DNA of 64,000 nucleotides, taken from Bacillus sp. Xin1 (GTDB taxonomy: Bacteria > Bacillota > Bacilli > Bacillales > Bacillaceae_G). The stretch is from assembly GCF_013314535.1 (NCBI RefSeq), contig NZ_JABUAE010000021.1, positions 1 to 64,000 of the forward strand, read 5' to 3'. This document shows, piece by piece, positions 26,024 to 36,750 of this stretch (within the stretch, counting starts at the first letter, position 1; every line of letters starts with the position of its first letter). The notes below the pieces were generated by a model. It searched no databases, had not been told where the DNA came from, and was given only the letters and a program-made list of their open reading frames with translations. The translations under genes and the position numbers were made by a program.

Positions 26024-27796
26024 CTAATTACTTATTTCACCTATCATATGTAAATTTCGTTTTATGGGAGAAACAAGGACCTTTCTATTTTTCACATCGT
26101 ATAACCCAATTGGTGTCATTCTAATGAAAGGTAGATGTGTTGCAGAGAAGAATAATAACGTAAAGGACGGGTCATTAAAGTGATAACCTCGTTCCTGAAG
26201 TAATTTCACCATCATTTTCTCTTCCTGTATTAAGGAACTCATTTCTAAGTCGGACATGATCCCTAATAAAGGTAGAGAAATTTCATGTAAAATTTTATTC
26301 CTTTCAGTTATTACTATTCCACCACCGATTTCTTTCACTCTTTTAAAAGCACTTCGCATATCTTCTTTACTCTTTCCAATAAGAATGATATCACCCGTAC
26401 CGGAATAAGAGCTTGCAAAGCCTCCTAATCGATTTGCAAAACCTTTCACTACTGTATTAACTCGCCAAGTACCATCACGAGCAATCATCATAAGGAAACA
26501 TTCATCATGTTCAAAAGAAAGTTCATCACAGTTTAAATCAATTTCACTAACATATGGCTTTGTAATAACATTATTCAATAACTTTATACCATTTGCATCA
26601 GAAAAAATCATATCTTCTTTCTGTAAACACCAGTCTAATTGTAAAGGAACTACTTGGAATTTATCCCATTCTACGTTTAATGATTCATTTTTATTTATTC
26701 CATCACGTTTAATCCATTGTCCTTTTGCAATAACACTAATTGGAGTAGGATTTTCTTTACTTTCCAATATATTAATATTAGCAATTCTTGCTGTAGCAAT
26801 CGTACCATGTAGATGCTCCATATTATAATAACGAGCAATATTATAACTTGCCATATGATAAGCATCTATTAATGGGATTCCTTGTTTTATTGCTATTGCA
26901 ATCATTGTATCATTCATACCATTTTCATAAAAAGACGGGTGCGAACCGTCTGTTGTAAAGAAGAATCTATCAAATTGACGAACACCTAATTCCAGTAATT
27001 CTTTTAGTAAAATTTTTAAATCCGGTCGGATAGAAGAGTTTCTAAGAGATACTGTGTAACCATGCATAAGACGTGTTAAGGCTTCCTGACCTGTCATTGC
27101 TTCATGATCACAATCAGTCCCCAGCAACATTAGCTTTGCTAAAGTTGTTTCGGATGCTCCTGGAAAATGCCCTTCTACTTTTTTCTTTAACCTTTTTGTT
27201 TCCTGTATCCAAGATAGCATCTGTTCATCGCCATTTAATAATTTCGGCCATGCTGTTAGTTCACCACCTTGAAGAACTGCTTCATGCTTAAGCCATGCCA
27301 ATATTTCCTCATTGTTAAATATCAACCTATCATTTTGCAATTCGCTTTGCCCATCGTAACGGCACCACCAATACATACTTGCAGGAATAGTTTGTAACTC
27401 ATCTAATAAACCAAATGCTACTTCACGTTGTAGTTCAAAAAATATAGTCAAATTATCGTTAATTAAAGTTGTTGTACCTAATTGCATCGCATGATTCGCT
27501 AATGTCTGAGGATTATATAATTGATAAGGGTGTGCATGCGGTTCGATATAACCAGGTACTACATACTTTCCATGACAATCAATTACTTCACAATCACTTA
27601 GTTGTTGTGGCAATTTTTCTCCTACATATATAATACGATCATCAAAAATCCAAATATTGGCCATAACCCAATCACGCATATATGAATTTAAATAGGTCGC
27701 ATTCTTTAATAAGATATGCGGACTTCTAGTACCTTCAAGTATCTCAACATGTTTTCTTATTTGTTTATTAGACCATCCAAAGTGACTTTGTAGCAA
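26024..27796 (-). CDS. Adenine deaminase-family amidohydrolase, YerA-like
   Basis: 590 residues. Metal-dependent amidohydrolase: VIDCHGKYVVPGYIEPHAHPY holds the HxH pair, EGHFPGASE and DHEAMTG give further ligands, and the C-terminal domain (GGIVITERNK ... LGGFASSYSGTGDIILIG) is that of adenine deaminases. Matches the YerA branch rather than the standard Ade branch; adenine to hypoxanthine is the likely but unproven reaction. I start at TTG 27796 because GGAGGGG lies six bases before it; the ATG at 27811 overlaps that site and has none of its own. Confidence 0.87.
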   Translation of the reverse strand: MLQSHFGWSNKQIRKHVEILEGTRSPHILLKNATYLNSYMRDWVMANIWIFDDRIIYVGEKLPQQLSDCEVIDCHGKYVVPGYIEPHAHPYQLYNPQTLANHAMQLGTTTLINDNLTIFFELQREVAFGLLDELQTIPASMYWWCRYDGQSELQNDRLIFNNEEILAWLKHEAVLQGGELTAWPKLLNGDEQMLSWIQETKRLKKKVEGHFPGASETTLAKLMLLGTDCDHEAMTGQEALTRLMHGYTVSLRNSSIRPDLKILLKELLELGVRQFDRFFFTTDGSHPSFYENGMNDTMIAIAIKQGIPLIDAYHMASYNIARYYNMEHLHGTIATARIANINILESKENPTPISVIAKGQWIKRDGINKNESLNVEWDKFQVVPLQLDWCLQKEDMIFSDANGIKLLNNVITKPYVSEIDLNCDELSFEHDECFLMMIARDGTWRVNTVVKGFANRLGGFASSYSGTGDIILIGKSKEDMRSAFKRVKEIGGGIVITERNKILHEISLPLLGIMSDLEMSSLIQEEKMMVKLLQERGYHFNDPSFTLLFFSATHLPFIRMTPIGLYDVKNRKVLVSPIKRNLHMIGEISN

Positions 27797-27881
27797 TATA
27801 TTCCCCTCCATATCAACAAGCTATTATCTTCGTATTCAGCTTGTAGTACATCATTTAAATTAACTAACACTAAATCAAAAT

Positions 27882-27918
27882 TAAAAAGTCATAGACTATC
27901 ATTTATAAGATAGTCTAT
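27882..27918 (-). terminator. Terminator after the azlD remnant
   Basis: ATAGACTATC pairs with GATAGTCTAT, T-run on the minus strand. Confidence 0.75.
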
Positions 27919-28045
27919 ATTAATAATCCTATCCTTTAAAACACAAAAATTCAAATTATTCAATTAAATAGTGATCTTTACGATAAGAAACAGCTTCCCT
28001 TGTTGCTATCAGATTTTGCTCATCTAAAATATTAAATGGAAGTAA

Positions 28046-28377
28046 TTAAAAACCCAATTGCACTAACATCATATAGATGATTGTTCCCCCAGCTATGGAG
28101 AAAAGCATTTGTCTCTTCCAGAAGTGAAGCAATACTACCACTGTTACCGCAATCAGTTCAGGAACGCCATGACTACCGGATAATAAGTTCACATCCTTGA
28201 AACAGTAAATGACTAAAAGACCTATCACCGCCGAAGGTAGTACCTGCCGAGGTACTGGATATACTGTGGTGTAGGTTTACCTGACGGAAAAACTACAAAT
28301 GGAAGAAACCTTGTAAGCATTGTACCTAAAATAACCATGGCAATTATGATAATTTGCTGTAATAAACTCATCGTCAT
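28046..28377 (-). pseudogene. azlD: azlD, branched-chain amino-acid exporter subunit, frameshifted
   Basis: Two frames join to one AzlD protein: the first gives [10 protein letters not shown] ... [20 protein letters not shown] and then runs into a stop, the second resumes with [15 protein letters not shown] to the normal end VQLGF. Restoring one G at AGGTACTACC (about 28240) rejoins them (LGRVLPSAV) into about 110 residues. AzlD needs AzlC to export branched-chain amino acids, and no azlC is found on either side. Non-functional as read. Confidence 0.85.
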
Positions 28378-28622
28378 ACGATGAGTTGAAAATAGGATTA
28401 GAAACATTAAGACAATATCTCAGCTAATTTAAAAGCAAAAAAATCCAATACTAAAAACCTTACGAAACATCTCATCAATTTATATATTAAGCCAAGAAAC
28501 AGGCCACCTTAAAAAAGATAAAATGAACATTTTTGTTACATAAGAAGAAAACGTCTATCAAGATAGTCAACAACTGTATCATTTACTCTATAAGAAAAAA
28601 ATATATATTTAAACATAAAAAC
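28378..28622. other. Intergenic, decayed region
   Basis: Lies upstream of the azlD remnant where azlC would be expected. Only short frames broken by stops; no azlC signature and no repeat recognised. Confidence 0.5.
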
Positions 28623-28660
28623 AAAGAGCCCTCCGAAAACAACTTTTCGGAGGGCTCTTT
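28623..28660. terminator. Terminator of mutSL
   Basis: AAAGAGCCCTCCGAAAA pairs with TTTTCGGAGGGCTCTTT, strong GC stem, about 60 bases after the mutL stop codon. Confidence 0.9.
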
Positions 28661-28723
28661 AATTCAGAAACTTTTACTTCCTAAGAATAACGGATATATC
28701 TTTTTATAAACGGTACACAACTA

Positions 28724-30658
28724 CTACATAACCCGCTTAAACATCTTCTCCAGTTCATAAGTCGAATGATGCACAAGAATCGGTCTACCATGCGGACATG
28801 TGTATGGATTTGTTGTTGTACGCAGTTCTTCCAGTAAAGCAAAGATTTGATCGTTTGTTAAATATTGATTCGCTTTAATTGATGCTTTACAGCTCATCAT
28901 GATGGCTGCTTCTTCACGTAACTTTTTAATATCGACTTTTTTTAGTTTAACGACTTGCTGCATCATTTCGTCAATAATCTCTGTTTCTTTCCCTTTTGGA
29001 AACCATGTTGGATGTGAGCGAACAATAAAGGATTGATGACCAAATTGTTCTAGGAACAATCCTACCTTTTTCAATTCCTCTAATTGTTCTTCGACACGTA
29101 AGAATTCAGTAAGCGATAAATCAATACGATATGGTACAAGTAACTCCTGTACTTCTTGTGTTACTTGACCTACTTTATCACGGAAATATTCATAATTAAT
29201 TCGCTCTTGCGCTGCATGCTGGTCAATCATATATAAGCCTTTATCATTTTGAGCGAAAATATAAGTTCCATGCATTTGCCCAATTGGATAAAGCGGTGGT
29301 AAATCGTTTCCGTTCATTTCAATTTCTTGGATTTCTTCCTCTTCTTCTAATTCAAACTCATCATCGCTGCTACCCCAATCTTTTGCTTCTGAAAGTGATT
29401 CTTCAATGATTGGCTTAGACGGTTGCCATTTATTTTCTTCTCTTACTAAAGACTCAGGAGGCTGCCATTCTTGCTTCGGTGGTTGCCAAAGTTGCGGCGC
29501 GGGCTTTTGTTTTATTGTACTCACTTCTTCTTGCTTCTCATCCATCCCAGTTGGTAAGACGATATTAGGCATAGGTGGCTCTTTGGGCTTTGTATGCTCA
29601 AAATAGAATTGTTCTTGCACACTTTGGTCTTTTTCTTTTTTCTTCGTTGTCACTCCAGCATCTGGAATAAGTTGTATTTTTTTAAATGCATCTTGTAATG
29701 TGCTTTCGATTAATTGCAGGAGTTCCTGCTCTTTACTAAAACGCACTTCTAATTTTGCTGGATGGACGTTAACGTCAACTAGCATTGGATCCATCTCAAT
29801 CGATAAGAAACCGATTGGATAACGCCCAACTGGAAGCAATGTATGATACCCTTGCTGGATTGCTTTCATTAGTACATAGTTTCGAACGTAGCGGCCATTT
29901 ACAATCGTTGACATGTAGTTACGAGATGCTCTCGTTACTTCAGGCAATGTGACATAGCCACGAATGGTAAAATCTAATGATTCTGCTTCAATCGGAATTA
30001 ATTTTTTTGCAACTTGAATACTGTAAATAGCTGCAAGTACTTGTCTCACATCACCATTTCCAGATGTATGAAGCAATTTTTTCTCATTATGAAATAGCTT
30101 CAAAGATACCTCTGGATGGGACATTGCAATGCGATACACAATGTCTGTAATATTACCAAGCTCTGTATGAATTGTTTTCATATATTTAAGGCGCGCGGGC
30201 GTATTAAAAAACAGGTTTTGAACTGTAATATCTGTTCCTTTACGGCTCGCTGTTTTTTCCTGCTTTATAATGTCTCCACCTTTAATAACAAGATGTGTAC
30301 CTGGTGCATCTCCTGTGCTTGTGATTAACTCTAATTCACTAACAGATGCAATACTTGGCAATGCCTCGCCACGGAAACCTAACGTCCGGATTCGAAACAG
30401 ATCATTTTCATCCTTAATTTTGCTTGTTGCATGTCGTTCAAAGGCAACAATACAATCTTCTTCATCAATGCCATCCCCATTATCGATGATGCGAATCTTC
30501 GATAACCCAGCTTCTTCTAAGTGGATTTCAATAGATGTACTATTCGCATCGATGGAATTTTCGACAAGTTCTTTTACAACCGAAGCCGGGCGTTCGACTA
30601 CTTCTCCAGCTGCAATTAAGTTTGAGAGTTGATCATCGAGTTTGCGAATTTTCCCCAT
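28724..30658 (-). CDS. mutL: DNA mismatch repair protein MutL
   Basis: 644 residues. N-terminal GHKL ATPase with [18 protein letters not shown] and TLGFRGEAL; acidic/proline-rich linker about residues 340-450; C-terminal endonuclease domain with [14 protein letters not shown] and the metal-binding CPHGRP, so it is the nicking type found in bacteria without MutH. It follows mutS by 8 bases, one operon. Confidence 0.97.
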   Translation of the reverse strand: MGKIRKLDDQLSNLIAAGEVVERPASVVKELVENSIDANSTSIEIHLEEAGLSKIRIIDNGDGIDEEDCIVAFERHATSKIKDENDLFRIRTLGFRGEALPSIASVSELELITSTGDAPGTHLVIKGGDIIKQEKTASRKGTDITVQNLFFNTPARLKYMKTIHTELGNITDIVYRIAMSHPEVSLKLFHNEKKLLHTSGNGDVRQVLAAIYSIQVAKKLIPIEAESLDFTIRGYVTLPEVTRASRNYMSTIVNGRYVRNYVLMKAIQQGYHTLLPVGRYPIGFLSIEMDPMLVDVNVHPAKLEVRFSKEQELLQLIESTLQDAFKKIQLIPDAGVTTKKKEKDQSVQEQFYFEHTKPKEPPMPNIVLPTGMDEKQEEVSTIKQKPAPQLWQPPKQEWQPPESLVREENKWQPSKPIIEESLSEAKDWGSSDDEFELEEEEEIQEIEMNGNDLPPLYPIGQMHGTYIFAQNDKGLYMIDQHAAQERINYEYFRDKVGQVTQEVQELLVPYRIDLSLTEFLRVEEQLEELKKVGLFLEQFGHQSFIVRSHPTWFPKGKETEIIDEMMQQVVKLKKVDIKKLREEAAIMMSCKASIKANQYLTNDQIFALLEELRTTTNPYTCPHGRPILVHHSTYELEKMFKRVM

Positions 30659-30666
30659 CTACTTAC

Positions 30667-33339
30667 TCATCCTTTCTTTAACTTTTTCTGCAAACGATAC
30701 AATTCATTTAACGCTTCTAAAGGCGTCATATCAAGTAAATCAATTTTTTTGATTTGTGTTAAGACCGCTGCTTCTTTTTGATCCAGTGCAGGCTTTTCTT
30801 GTTTTTCAGGAGATTGTTCTGCTGCAAAGAAAGATAGCTGTGATTCTTCTGCTTCTTCGTTCTTCTTTGGTATTGTTTCTACCTCTTCTTTTACTACAGC
30901 TGGTTCTTGAACAATTTCTTCTTGGACTTTAACTTCTGCACGTTTCGGAATGATGATCTCCTCTTGCCCTTCTAACTGTGCTAATACTTCCTTTGCACGA
31001 GCAATTAAACTATCTGGAAGTTCAGCAAGCTGAGCAACGTGAATACCATAACTTTTATCCGCTGCACCGTCTTGAATCTTATGCAAGAAAACAACTTTTC
31101 CATTTTCTTCAATAGCTGAAACGTGTACGTTTTTCAGTTGTTCTAAACTTTCTTCTAATACAGTCAATTCGTGGTAATGCGTTGAGAATAGTGTCTTCGC
31201 TCCAATTTGGTCATGAATATGCTCGATGATTGCTTGTGCGAGTGCCATACCATCATACGTAGATGTACCGCGGCCGATTTCATCAAATAAAATTAAACTT
31301 CTTTCTGATGCATTCGCAATTGCATTTTTCGCTTCTAGCATTTCGACCATAAACGTACTTTGACCTGAAATTAAATCATCTGCTGCACCAATCCTCGTAA
31401 AGATTTGATCGAAAACTGGTAATACAGCTTCTGTTGCAGGTACAAAGCAACCGATTTGCGACATAACAGTAACAAGTGCTAATTGACGCATATACGTACT
31501 TTTACCAGACATGTTTGGACCTGTAATTAAAAAGACATCCATGTTTTCAGGCATCACACAATCGTTTGGAACATACAATTTGCCGTTCAATACTTTTTCT
31601 ACGACAGGATGACGACCATCTTTTATAAAGATTTCACGCTTATTTGTTAAAACTGGTTTTACAAATTGTTCTTCTTCACTCACTGTAGCAAAACTTTGCA
31701 GTACATCTAATTCACTAATTACTTTCGCTAAGTGCTGTAATTTAGGAATAAACACTTTTACTTCTTCACGAAGTGCAGTAAATAAATCATATTCTAACTG
31801 TACAATTTTTTCTTCTGCCTCTAAAATCAATGTTTCTTTTTCTTTTAATTCATCTGTAATGAAACGCTCCGCATTTGCAAGCGTCTGTTTGCGCTCATAA
31901 CGCCCTTCTGGAAGCGAAGCAAGGTTTGCCTTTGTTACTTCAATATAGTAGCCAAAAATACGATTGTAACCAATCTTTAACGATTTAATTCCCGTAATAT
32001 CACGTTCGCGTTTTTCAAGCTCTGCAATCCATGTTTTTCCGTTCTTACTAACATAACGATATTCATCTAGCCTGTCATTATAACCATCTTTTATAATATC
32101 TCCATCTTTTATAGAAAGCGGTGGGTTTTCTTGGATACTTCTATCTAGTAACTCTGTTAAACTTTCACATGGATCAGCGCCTTGAATTAATCTTGCCGCA
32201 TAAGAATTGTCTAACAGACTAACTGCCTCTAAAATGGTCGGAACTTGCAATAGAGAACGTTTTAATTGCAGTAAATCGCGCGCATTGACGCTACCATATG
32301 CGACTTTTCCCGCTAAACGCTCTAGGTCATACACTTCTTTTAGTTTTTCTTTTAAATCTTCACGTAAGAAATAGTCATTCACAAATGTTTCAACCATTTC
32401 TAGACGCTCTTCAATTTTTTCTTTTTGTATAAGCGGGCGTTCCATCCACTGTTTTAGCATACGGCCGCCCATCGCTGTTTTGGTTTTGTCTAATAGCCAT
32501 AATAAAGAGCCTGTTTTTTCTTTTGTTCGAAGTGTTTCTGTTAGCTCTAAATTACGCTTTGAATGCACATCAATTTTCATAAATTGATTGGTATAATAAA
32601 TATCTACCGGCTGCAGGTGATCTAATGAACGTTTTTGTGTTCTTAATACATAATTTAATAATCGCCCTACTGCTGTAACTAATTTCGTTTGGGTTACATT
32701 TTTCACAAGATGCTCTAATCCTTCAGGTACTTTCGTTTCATCTTCATAAGAGATTGTCATCTTTAATGTTTCCGTCAGCTTACTTAGCTCATCTTTTGAA
32801 AATGTAGAATCCACAACAATTTCTTTTGAACCTGTTGCATAAACTTCTAACAGTACATCTTCTACAGAACCTGTTAACAGTGTTACTGTATTTTGCCCTG
32901 TTGTTAAATCATTACAAGCTAATGCATACGAACCATCTTCAAAATGAGTTAACGCAGCTAAAAAGTTATTTTCTTTTTCATCAATCGTACGCCCCTCCAT
33001 CATGGTTCCTGGCGTAATTAATTGAACAACTTCACGACGTACAACACCTTTTGCTGTTTTCGGATCTTCTACTTGTTCACAGATTGCAACTTTATATCCT
33101 TTTTCAACGAGCTGTTCAATATAATTTTTCGCTGCATGGTACGGAACACCACACATCGGTATTCGATCACTGCTCCCCCCATCTCGGCTAGTTAGCGTAA
33201 TTTCAAGTTCATGAGCTGCCTTAACTGCATCTTCAAAAAACATTTCATAAAAATCACCTAAACGAAAAAATAAAAAGGCATCTTGATAGTCTGCCTTGAC
33301 CTTTAAATATTGTTGTATCATAGGGGTATACTGGGCCAT
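30667..33339 (-). CDS. mutS: DNA mismatch recognition protein MutS
   Basis: 890 residues, full length. Mismatch-contacting loop GDFYEMF near residue 33, lever and clamp domains, and ATPase with [29 protein letters not shown] and STHYHELT. A charged linker (about 800-860, many Glu/Lys) precedes a C-terminal tail [20 protein letters not shown], which in Bacillus includes the beta-clamp/dimer region. First gene of mutSL. Confidence 0.97.
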   Translation of the reverse strand: MAQYTPMIQQYLKVKADYQDAFLFFRLGDFYEMFFEDAVKAAHELEITLTSRDGGSSDRIPMCGVPYHAAKNYIEQLVEKGYKVAICEQVEDPKTAKGVVRREVVQLITPGTMMEGRTIDEKENNFLAALTHFEDGSYALACNDLTTGQNTVTLLTGSVEDVLLEVYATGSKEIVVDSTFSKDELSKLTETLKMTISYEDETKVPEGLEHLVKNVTQTKLVTAVGRLLNYVLRTQKRSLDHLQPVDIYYTNQFMKIDVHSKRNLELTETLRTKEKTGSLLWLLDKTKTAMGGRMLKQWMERPLIQKEKIEERLEMVETFVNDYFLREDLKEKLKEVYDLERLAGKVAYGSVNARDLLQLKRSLLQVPTILEAVSLLDNSYAARLIQGADPCESLTELLDRSIQENPPLSIKDGDIIKDGYNDRLDEYRYVSKNGKTWIAELEKRERDITGIKSLKIGYNRIFGYYIEVTKANLASLPEGRYERKQTLANAERFITDELKEKETLILEAEEKIVQLEYDLFTALREEVKVFIPKLQHLAKVISELDVLQSFATVSEEEQFVKPVLTNKREIFIKDGRHPVVEKVLNGKLYVPNDCVMPENMDVFLITGPNMSGKSTYMRQLALVTVMSQIGCFVPATEAVLPVFDQIFTRIGAADDLISGQSTFMVEMLEAKNAIANASERSLILFDEIGRGTSTYDGMALAQAIIEHIHDQIGAKTLFSTHYHELTVLEESLEQLKNVHVSAIEENGKVVFLHKIQDGAADKSYGIHVAQLAELPDSLIARAKEVLAQLEGQEEIIIPKRAEVKVQEEIVQEPAVVKEEVETIPKKNEEAEESQLSFFAAEQSPEKQEKPALDQKEAAVLTQIKKIDLLDMTPLEALNELYRLQKKLKKG

Positions 33340-33477
33340 TTGTTTCCTCCATACTTCATAAAAATGTGCTATATATTTAAATGCCGCACTTCACGGACAC
33401 TCTTATCTCCTCTTTTAGGAGCCTCTCTCTTCATTATAGCACATTTTTATAAGGAAACATGTTCATTCAGCTTATGT

Positions 33478-33509
33478 AAAAAGCTAGGAAGAATTTCTCC
33501 CTAGCTTTC
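33478..33509 (-). terminator. Terminator of cotE
   Basis: AAAGCTAGG/CCTAGCTTT stem overlapping the end of the cotE region, between cotE and mutS. Confidence 0.7.
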
Positions 33510-33511
33510 TA

Positions 33512-34054
33512 TTACTCTTCTTCTGCTTCTACAATAAAGTTTGGATCTAACTCTTCAAATTCATCATCATCTACTTCAAAATCTTCCTCATTCTCTGGAC
33601 ATCCATCTGGATTTACATTTACACAAATTTTTGTTTCACCGACAACTTCTGTTACAAATTCACGCTCTACAGTTACAACAATCTTGTTACCATTTGGTGA
33701 AACGATCGCTTCTAAACAATTTGGATGTTGAATAACGCGAGCAATAATTTCTAAATCTTCACCTGAAAAATTTTTGTCACGATATCCAACATTTACTTCA
33801 TCCGTGTAACTAACACGTTCTGTTACAACTTCTGTTTTTGTGTTTTCATCAAATGAGTACCACGTATTCACATCGTAGTATCCTTCAATTTCTACAGACT
33901 TCCCATTCTTTCTTGCTTCATATGTGTGATTAATTACCCAACATCCGAGAATACTTGTCGGCTCATGATTTGATTCACATGTATGCGTTGATTTTGTATA
34001 CTTACGTCCTTTGCCCACTACTGCCTTTGTAATAATCTCTCTAAATTCGGACAT
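33512..34054 (-). CDS. cotE: Outer spore coat morphogenetic protein CotE
   Basis: 180 residues; scaffold that directs outer coat assembly (exosporium attachment in the B. cereus group). The start [30 protein letters not shown] and the very acidic tail ([16 protein letters not shown]) are characteristic. Own terminator and a 129-base gap upstream suggest a separate sporulation promoter. Neighbour order matches B. subtilis. Confidence 0.95.
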   Translation of the reverse strand: MSEFREIITKAVVGKGRKYTKSTHTCESNHEPTSILGCWVINHTYEARKNGKSVEIEGYYDVNTWYSFDENTKTEVVTERVSYTDEVNVGYRDKNFSGEDLEIIARVIQHPNCLEAIVSPNGNKIVVTVEREFVTEVVGETKICVNVNPDGCPENEEDFEVDDDEFEELDPNFIVEAEEE

Positions 34055-34154
34055 TCGGAACCCTCCTCAATCAATATTCACTTAATCATATGCGTGACAA
34101 TAGCGGAATGTGTCATTCTTTTTTTGACAAAAGACTATAGAGTTGAATAAAAAT

Positions 34155-34182
34155 AAAAAAGAGATGCCTATAAGGCATCTCT
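34155..34182 (-). terminator. Terminator of miaB-ricA
   Basis: AGAGATGCC/GGCATCTCT stem with T-run on the minus strand, adjoining the ricA stop codon. Confidence 0.85.
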
Positions 34183-34183
34183 C

Positions 34184-34615
34184 CTAACAACCACAATTCC
34201 CTTTTTTACTCTCTATTTCAGCACCGGTTTCACCTTTTAACACATTACCACCAGTTGAAATTAAAATTTCATCCGTTACGTTATTAGAAATGGTACTTGC
34301 TACAAGTTGCAGTAAATCATTTACATATGTTTGTGAAGATTTGAATTCCTGTACAACCGGAATGCTATCCAGTTTATCTTGCAAGGCGTCTATTTCCGCT
34401 TCTACTTTTTTCAACGCTTCCCATTTACCATAATGTTGTAAGTTTACAGCTTGTTTTTGCAGTGCCTTAATTTCATCAATTGCACGTTTCACATTTTCAT
34501 TTTTATGAATTTGTGCTTCTGCACGTTTAAAGAAATCCACTTCTTCTGTTTCAGAAATCATTTTCGCTAATTCTTTCGCTTGCTCGACAATTTCATCTTT
34601 TGTATAAATCTTCAT
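34184..34615 (-). CDS. ricA: RicA (YmcA), RNase Y specificity factor subunit
   Basis: 143-residue all-helical protein of the YmcA/YlbF family; with RicF and RicT it forms the Y-complex, which steers RNase Y to operon mRNAs and affects sporulation, competence and biofilm. Central helix INKNE-type motif seen as AEAQIHKNENVKRAIDEIKALQKQAVNLQHY. The cysteines in the tail KKGNCGC fit the Fe-S clusters reported for the complex. Three bases after miaB. Confidence 0.92.
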   Translation of the reverse strand: MKIYTKDEIVEQAKELAKMISETEEVDFFKRAEAQIHKNENVKRAIDEIKALQKQAVNLQHYGKWEALKKVEAEIDALQDKLDSIPVVQEFKSSQTYVNDLLQLVASTISNNVTDEILISTGGNVLKGETGAEIESKKGNCGC

Positions 34616-34618
34616 CTA

Positions 34619-36148
34619 TTATTTCACCTCGATCGGCTCCTCAACCAATTCCCCGTTTAGAGACCAAGTTTTTGCTTCCGTTACTTTTACTTTTACAAGC
34701 TGACCGATTGCAGATTTTGGAGCTACGAAGTTTACAAGCTTATTAGTACGTGTATAACCTGCAAGCACATCAGGATTATTCTTACTCTCTCCATCAACTA
34801 ATACTTCAACAATTTGACCTACATATCGTTTATTCTTTTCCATAGAATATTCATTCACTAATGTATTTAAGCGTTGCAAACGCTCTTTTTTTACTTCCAT
34901 CGGTACATTATCCTTCATTTTTGCAGCAGGTGTACCTTCACGTGGAGAATAAATAAATGTAAATGCACTATCAAAACCTACTTCACGATATAACGACATC
35001 GTTTCTTCAAACTGCTCGTCTGTTTCATTTGGGAAACCAACGATAATATCAGTTGTTAATACTGCATTCGGAATCGTTTCTTTAATTTTACGTACAAGTT
35101 CTAAATAATGCTCCCGTGAATATTTACGTGCCATAATTTTTAGCATATCTGTACTTCCCGATTGCACTGGTAAGTGGATATGTTCAACTAAATTACCGCC
35201 TTTTCCAAGCACTTCAATTAAGTGATCATCGAAATCACGTGGGTGACTTGTTGTAAAGCGAACACGTGCTATATCAATCTTACGAAGTTCATCCATTAAA
35301 TCGCCAAGACCATATTCTAAATCTTCAAAGTCTTTACCATATGCGTTCACATTTTGACCAAGCAGCGTAATTTCTTTATATCCATTTGCCGCTAAATGAC
35401 GAATTTCATTAATAATATCCTCTGGGCGACGACTACGTTCTTTACCGCGTGTATATGGTACGATGCAATATGTACAAAATTTGTCGCATCCATACATAAT
35501 ATTTACCCATGCTTTAATATCGCCACGACGTACTTTCGGAAGATTTTCAATTACATCTCCTTCTTTAGACCAAACCTCAACAACTGTCGCTTTTGAGAAC
35601 ATCGCATCTTTTAAGATGTACGGCAAACGATGAATATTATGTGTACCAAATACCATATCTACATGCTGATTTTTTTGCATAATTTTGTTTACAACAGATT
35701 CTTCCTGAGACATACAACCACACACACCGATTAAAAGATCAGGGTTTCTTTGTTTTAATGGTTTTAAATGACCAAGTTCCCCAAATACTTTATTCTCAGC
35801 ATTTTCACGAATGGCACAAGTATTTAATAGAATCACGTCTGCATCTTCTGTCGAAAATGTTGGTTCATATCCAAGCGCTGTAAAAATACCAGCCATTACT
35901 TCCGTATCATGCTCATTCATTTGACATCCGTAAGTACGGATATAAAACTTTCTTCCAGCACCAAAGTTACGAAACTCTTCTGGCAAACCAAAATCACGCT
36001 CAATTTTCACTTCTTCTTTCCCGCGTTTTTTCGCATCCTTTAAGGAAGGTGGCTGATATACACTTTCAAAGTATTTACTATAATCTTTTTCTTCTTTTTT
36101 CATAGAAGAATTCGCTTGTTGACTTGCTAATCGTTGTTGCTCGTTCAT
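34619..36148 (-). CDS. miaB: tRNA-2-methylthio-N6-dimethylallyladenosine synthase MiaB
   Basis: 509 residues. Radical-SAM methylthiotransferase that adds ms2 to i6A37 of tRNAs. N-terminal cluster cysteines in [17 protein letters not shown] and GVCGCMSQ; radical-SAM site [16 protein letters not shown]-terminal TRAM domain after residue 440. The start at 36148 ([10 protein letters not shown]) has AAGGAGATTACCC before it; the longer frame to 36262 has no site. Known as YmcB in B. subtilis. Confidence 0.96.
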   Translation of the reverse strand: MNEQQRLASQQANSSMKKEEKDYSKYFESVYQPPSLKDAKKRGKEEVKIERDFGLPEEFRNFGAGRKFYIRTYGCQMNEHDTEVMAGIFTALGYEPTFSTEDADVILLNTCAIRENAENKVFGELGHLKPLKQRNPDLLIGVCGCMSQEESVVNKIMQKNQHVDMVFGTHNIHRLPYILKDAMFSKATVVEVWSKEGDVIENLPKVRRGDIKAWVNIMYGCDKFCTYCIVPYTRGKERSRRPEDIINEIRHLAANGYKEITLLGQNVNAYGKDFEDLEYGLGDLMDELRKIDIARVRFTTSHPRDFDDHLIEVLGKGGNLVEHIHLPVQSGSTDMLKIMARKYSREHYLELVRKIKETIPNAVLTTDIIVGFPNETDEQFEETMSLYREVGFDSAFTFIYSPREGTPAAKMKDNVPMEVKKERLQRLNTLVNEYSMEKNKRYVGQIVEVLVDGESKNNPDVLAGYTRTNKLVNFVAPKSAIGQLVKVKVTEAKTWSLNGELVEEPIEVK

Positions 36149-36215
36149 GGGTAATCTCCTTTCAACCTTAACTATACACACTCTGTAGTCCATTTTAATG
36201 ACAATCAGACCCATC

Positions 36216-36305
36216 TTAAAGATTAGAATAGTTTGAGAGATAGCTTGCCCCTTGAAATTCAAGTAATCGATCTAACCATTCATAAGAATAGAGTCTTCCC
36301 GACAC
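36216..36305 (-). CDS. Possible 29-codon ORF in the miaB leader
   Basis: GTG start at 36305, peptide [20 protein letters not shown] and further to TAA at 36216. Composition is protein-like and an AAGGGA lies 11 bases upstream. It falls between the miaB promoter (36385-36413) and the miaB start. It may be an upstream ORF, a gene remnant, or chance. Confidence 0.25.
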   Translation of the reverse strand: MSGRLYSYEWLDRLLEFQGASYLSNYSNL

Positions 36306-36384
36306 GAATAGACATTCCCTTTTTTGTTGTTTTAACCTTGTCCTTTTAAAAAGCATATTGCTTTATTCCTATACACACTACCAT

Positions 36385-36413
36385 AGTATAAAGTGTTTAG
36401 CCAAATTTAACAA
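36385..36413 (-). promoter_or_regulatory. Candidate promoter of miaB-ricA
   Basis: TTGTTA and TATACT with a 17-base spacer on the minus strand, giving a leader of about 230 bases. Confidence 0.55.
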
Positions 36414-36514
36414 CAAAGAGACCGTATCATACCCACGTACTACAGCACACAAACCAACTTTTCTAACAAGACGACACTTCTATTATTTTAACATTCTGAA
36501 TCTTTATAGTAAAC

Positions 36515-36543
36515 AAAAAAAGCCGCCGTTAAGCAGCTTTTTT
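36515..36543. terminator. Terminator next to the bcr1-like copy
   Basis: AAAAAGCCGC/GCAGCTTTTT stem with A- and T-runs. Its right T-run merges with the TTTAT border of the repeat; probably the original korAB terminator, now separated from korB by the repeat. Confidence 0.65.
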
Positions 36544-36699
36544 ATCCCGCATTAACGGGCAGTAAGACCCCCACCTCAAGATTCAGAGAGAAACGAGGAA
36601 GATAGGTGGGGGATCAACTGCCCGTAAAAGCCCGATTGGTGAGGGCTAATAATCAGTGGGGGATGAAGAAAACCCCCACTGATTAAAGTTTCACTTTAT
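36541..36699 (-). repeat. bcr1-like repeat, full length (159 bp with borders)
   Basis: Best copy in the window. TTTAT at 36541-36545 and again at 36695-36699 border a body that begins CCCGCATTAACGGGCAGTA and ends TTAAAGTTTCAC, with three internal stem-loops (CCCGCATTAACGGG; the CCCCCACCT pair; the ACTGATT pairs). I know bcr1 as a B. cereus-group element of about 155 bp with TTTAT borders; the name is from memory. Confidence 0.85.
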
Positions 36700-36750
36700 A
36701 ATCAATAAATAATTATTAAATACGAAAGAATGCATGTTTTTTTATTACGA

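Noticed and set aside
17000-28600. Prophage or genomic island
   Set aside because: No integrase, phage structural gene, transposase, tRNA end or attachment repeat; only small repeats and decayed genes.
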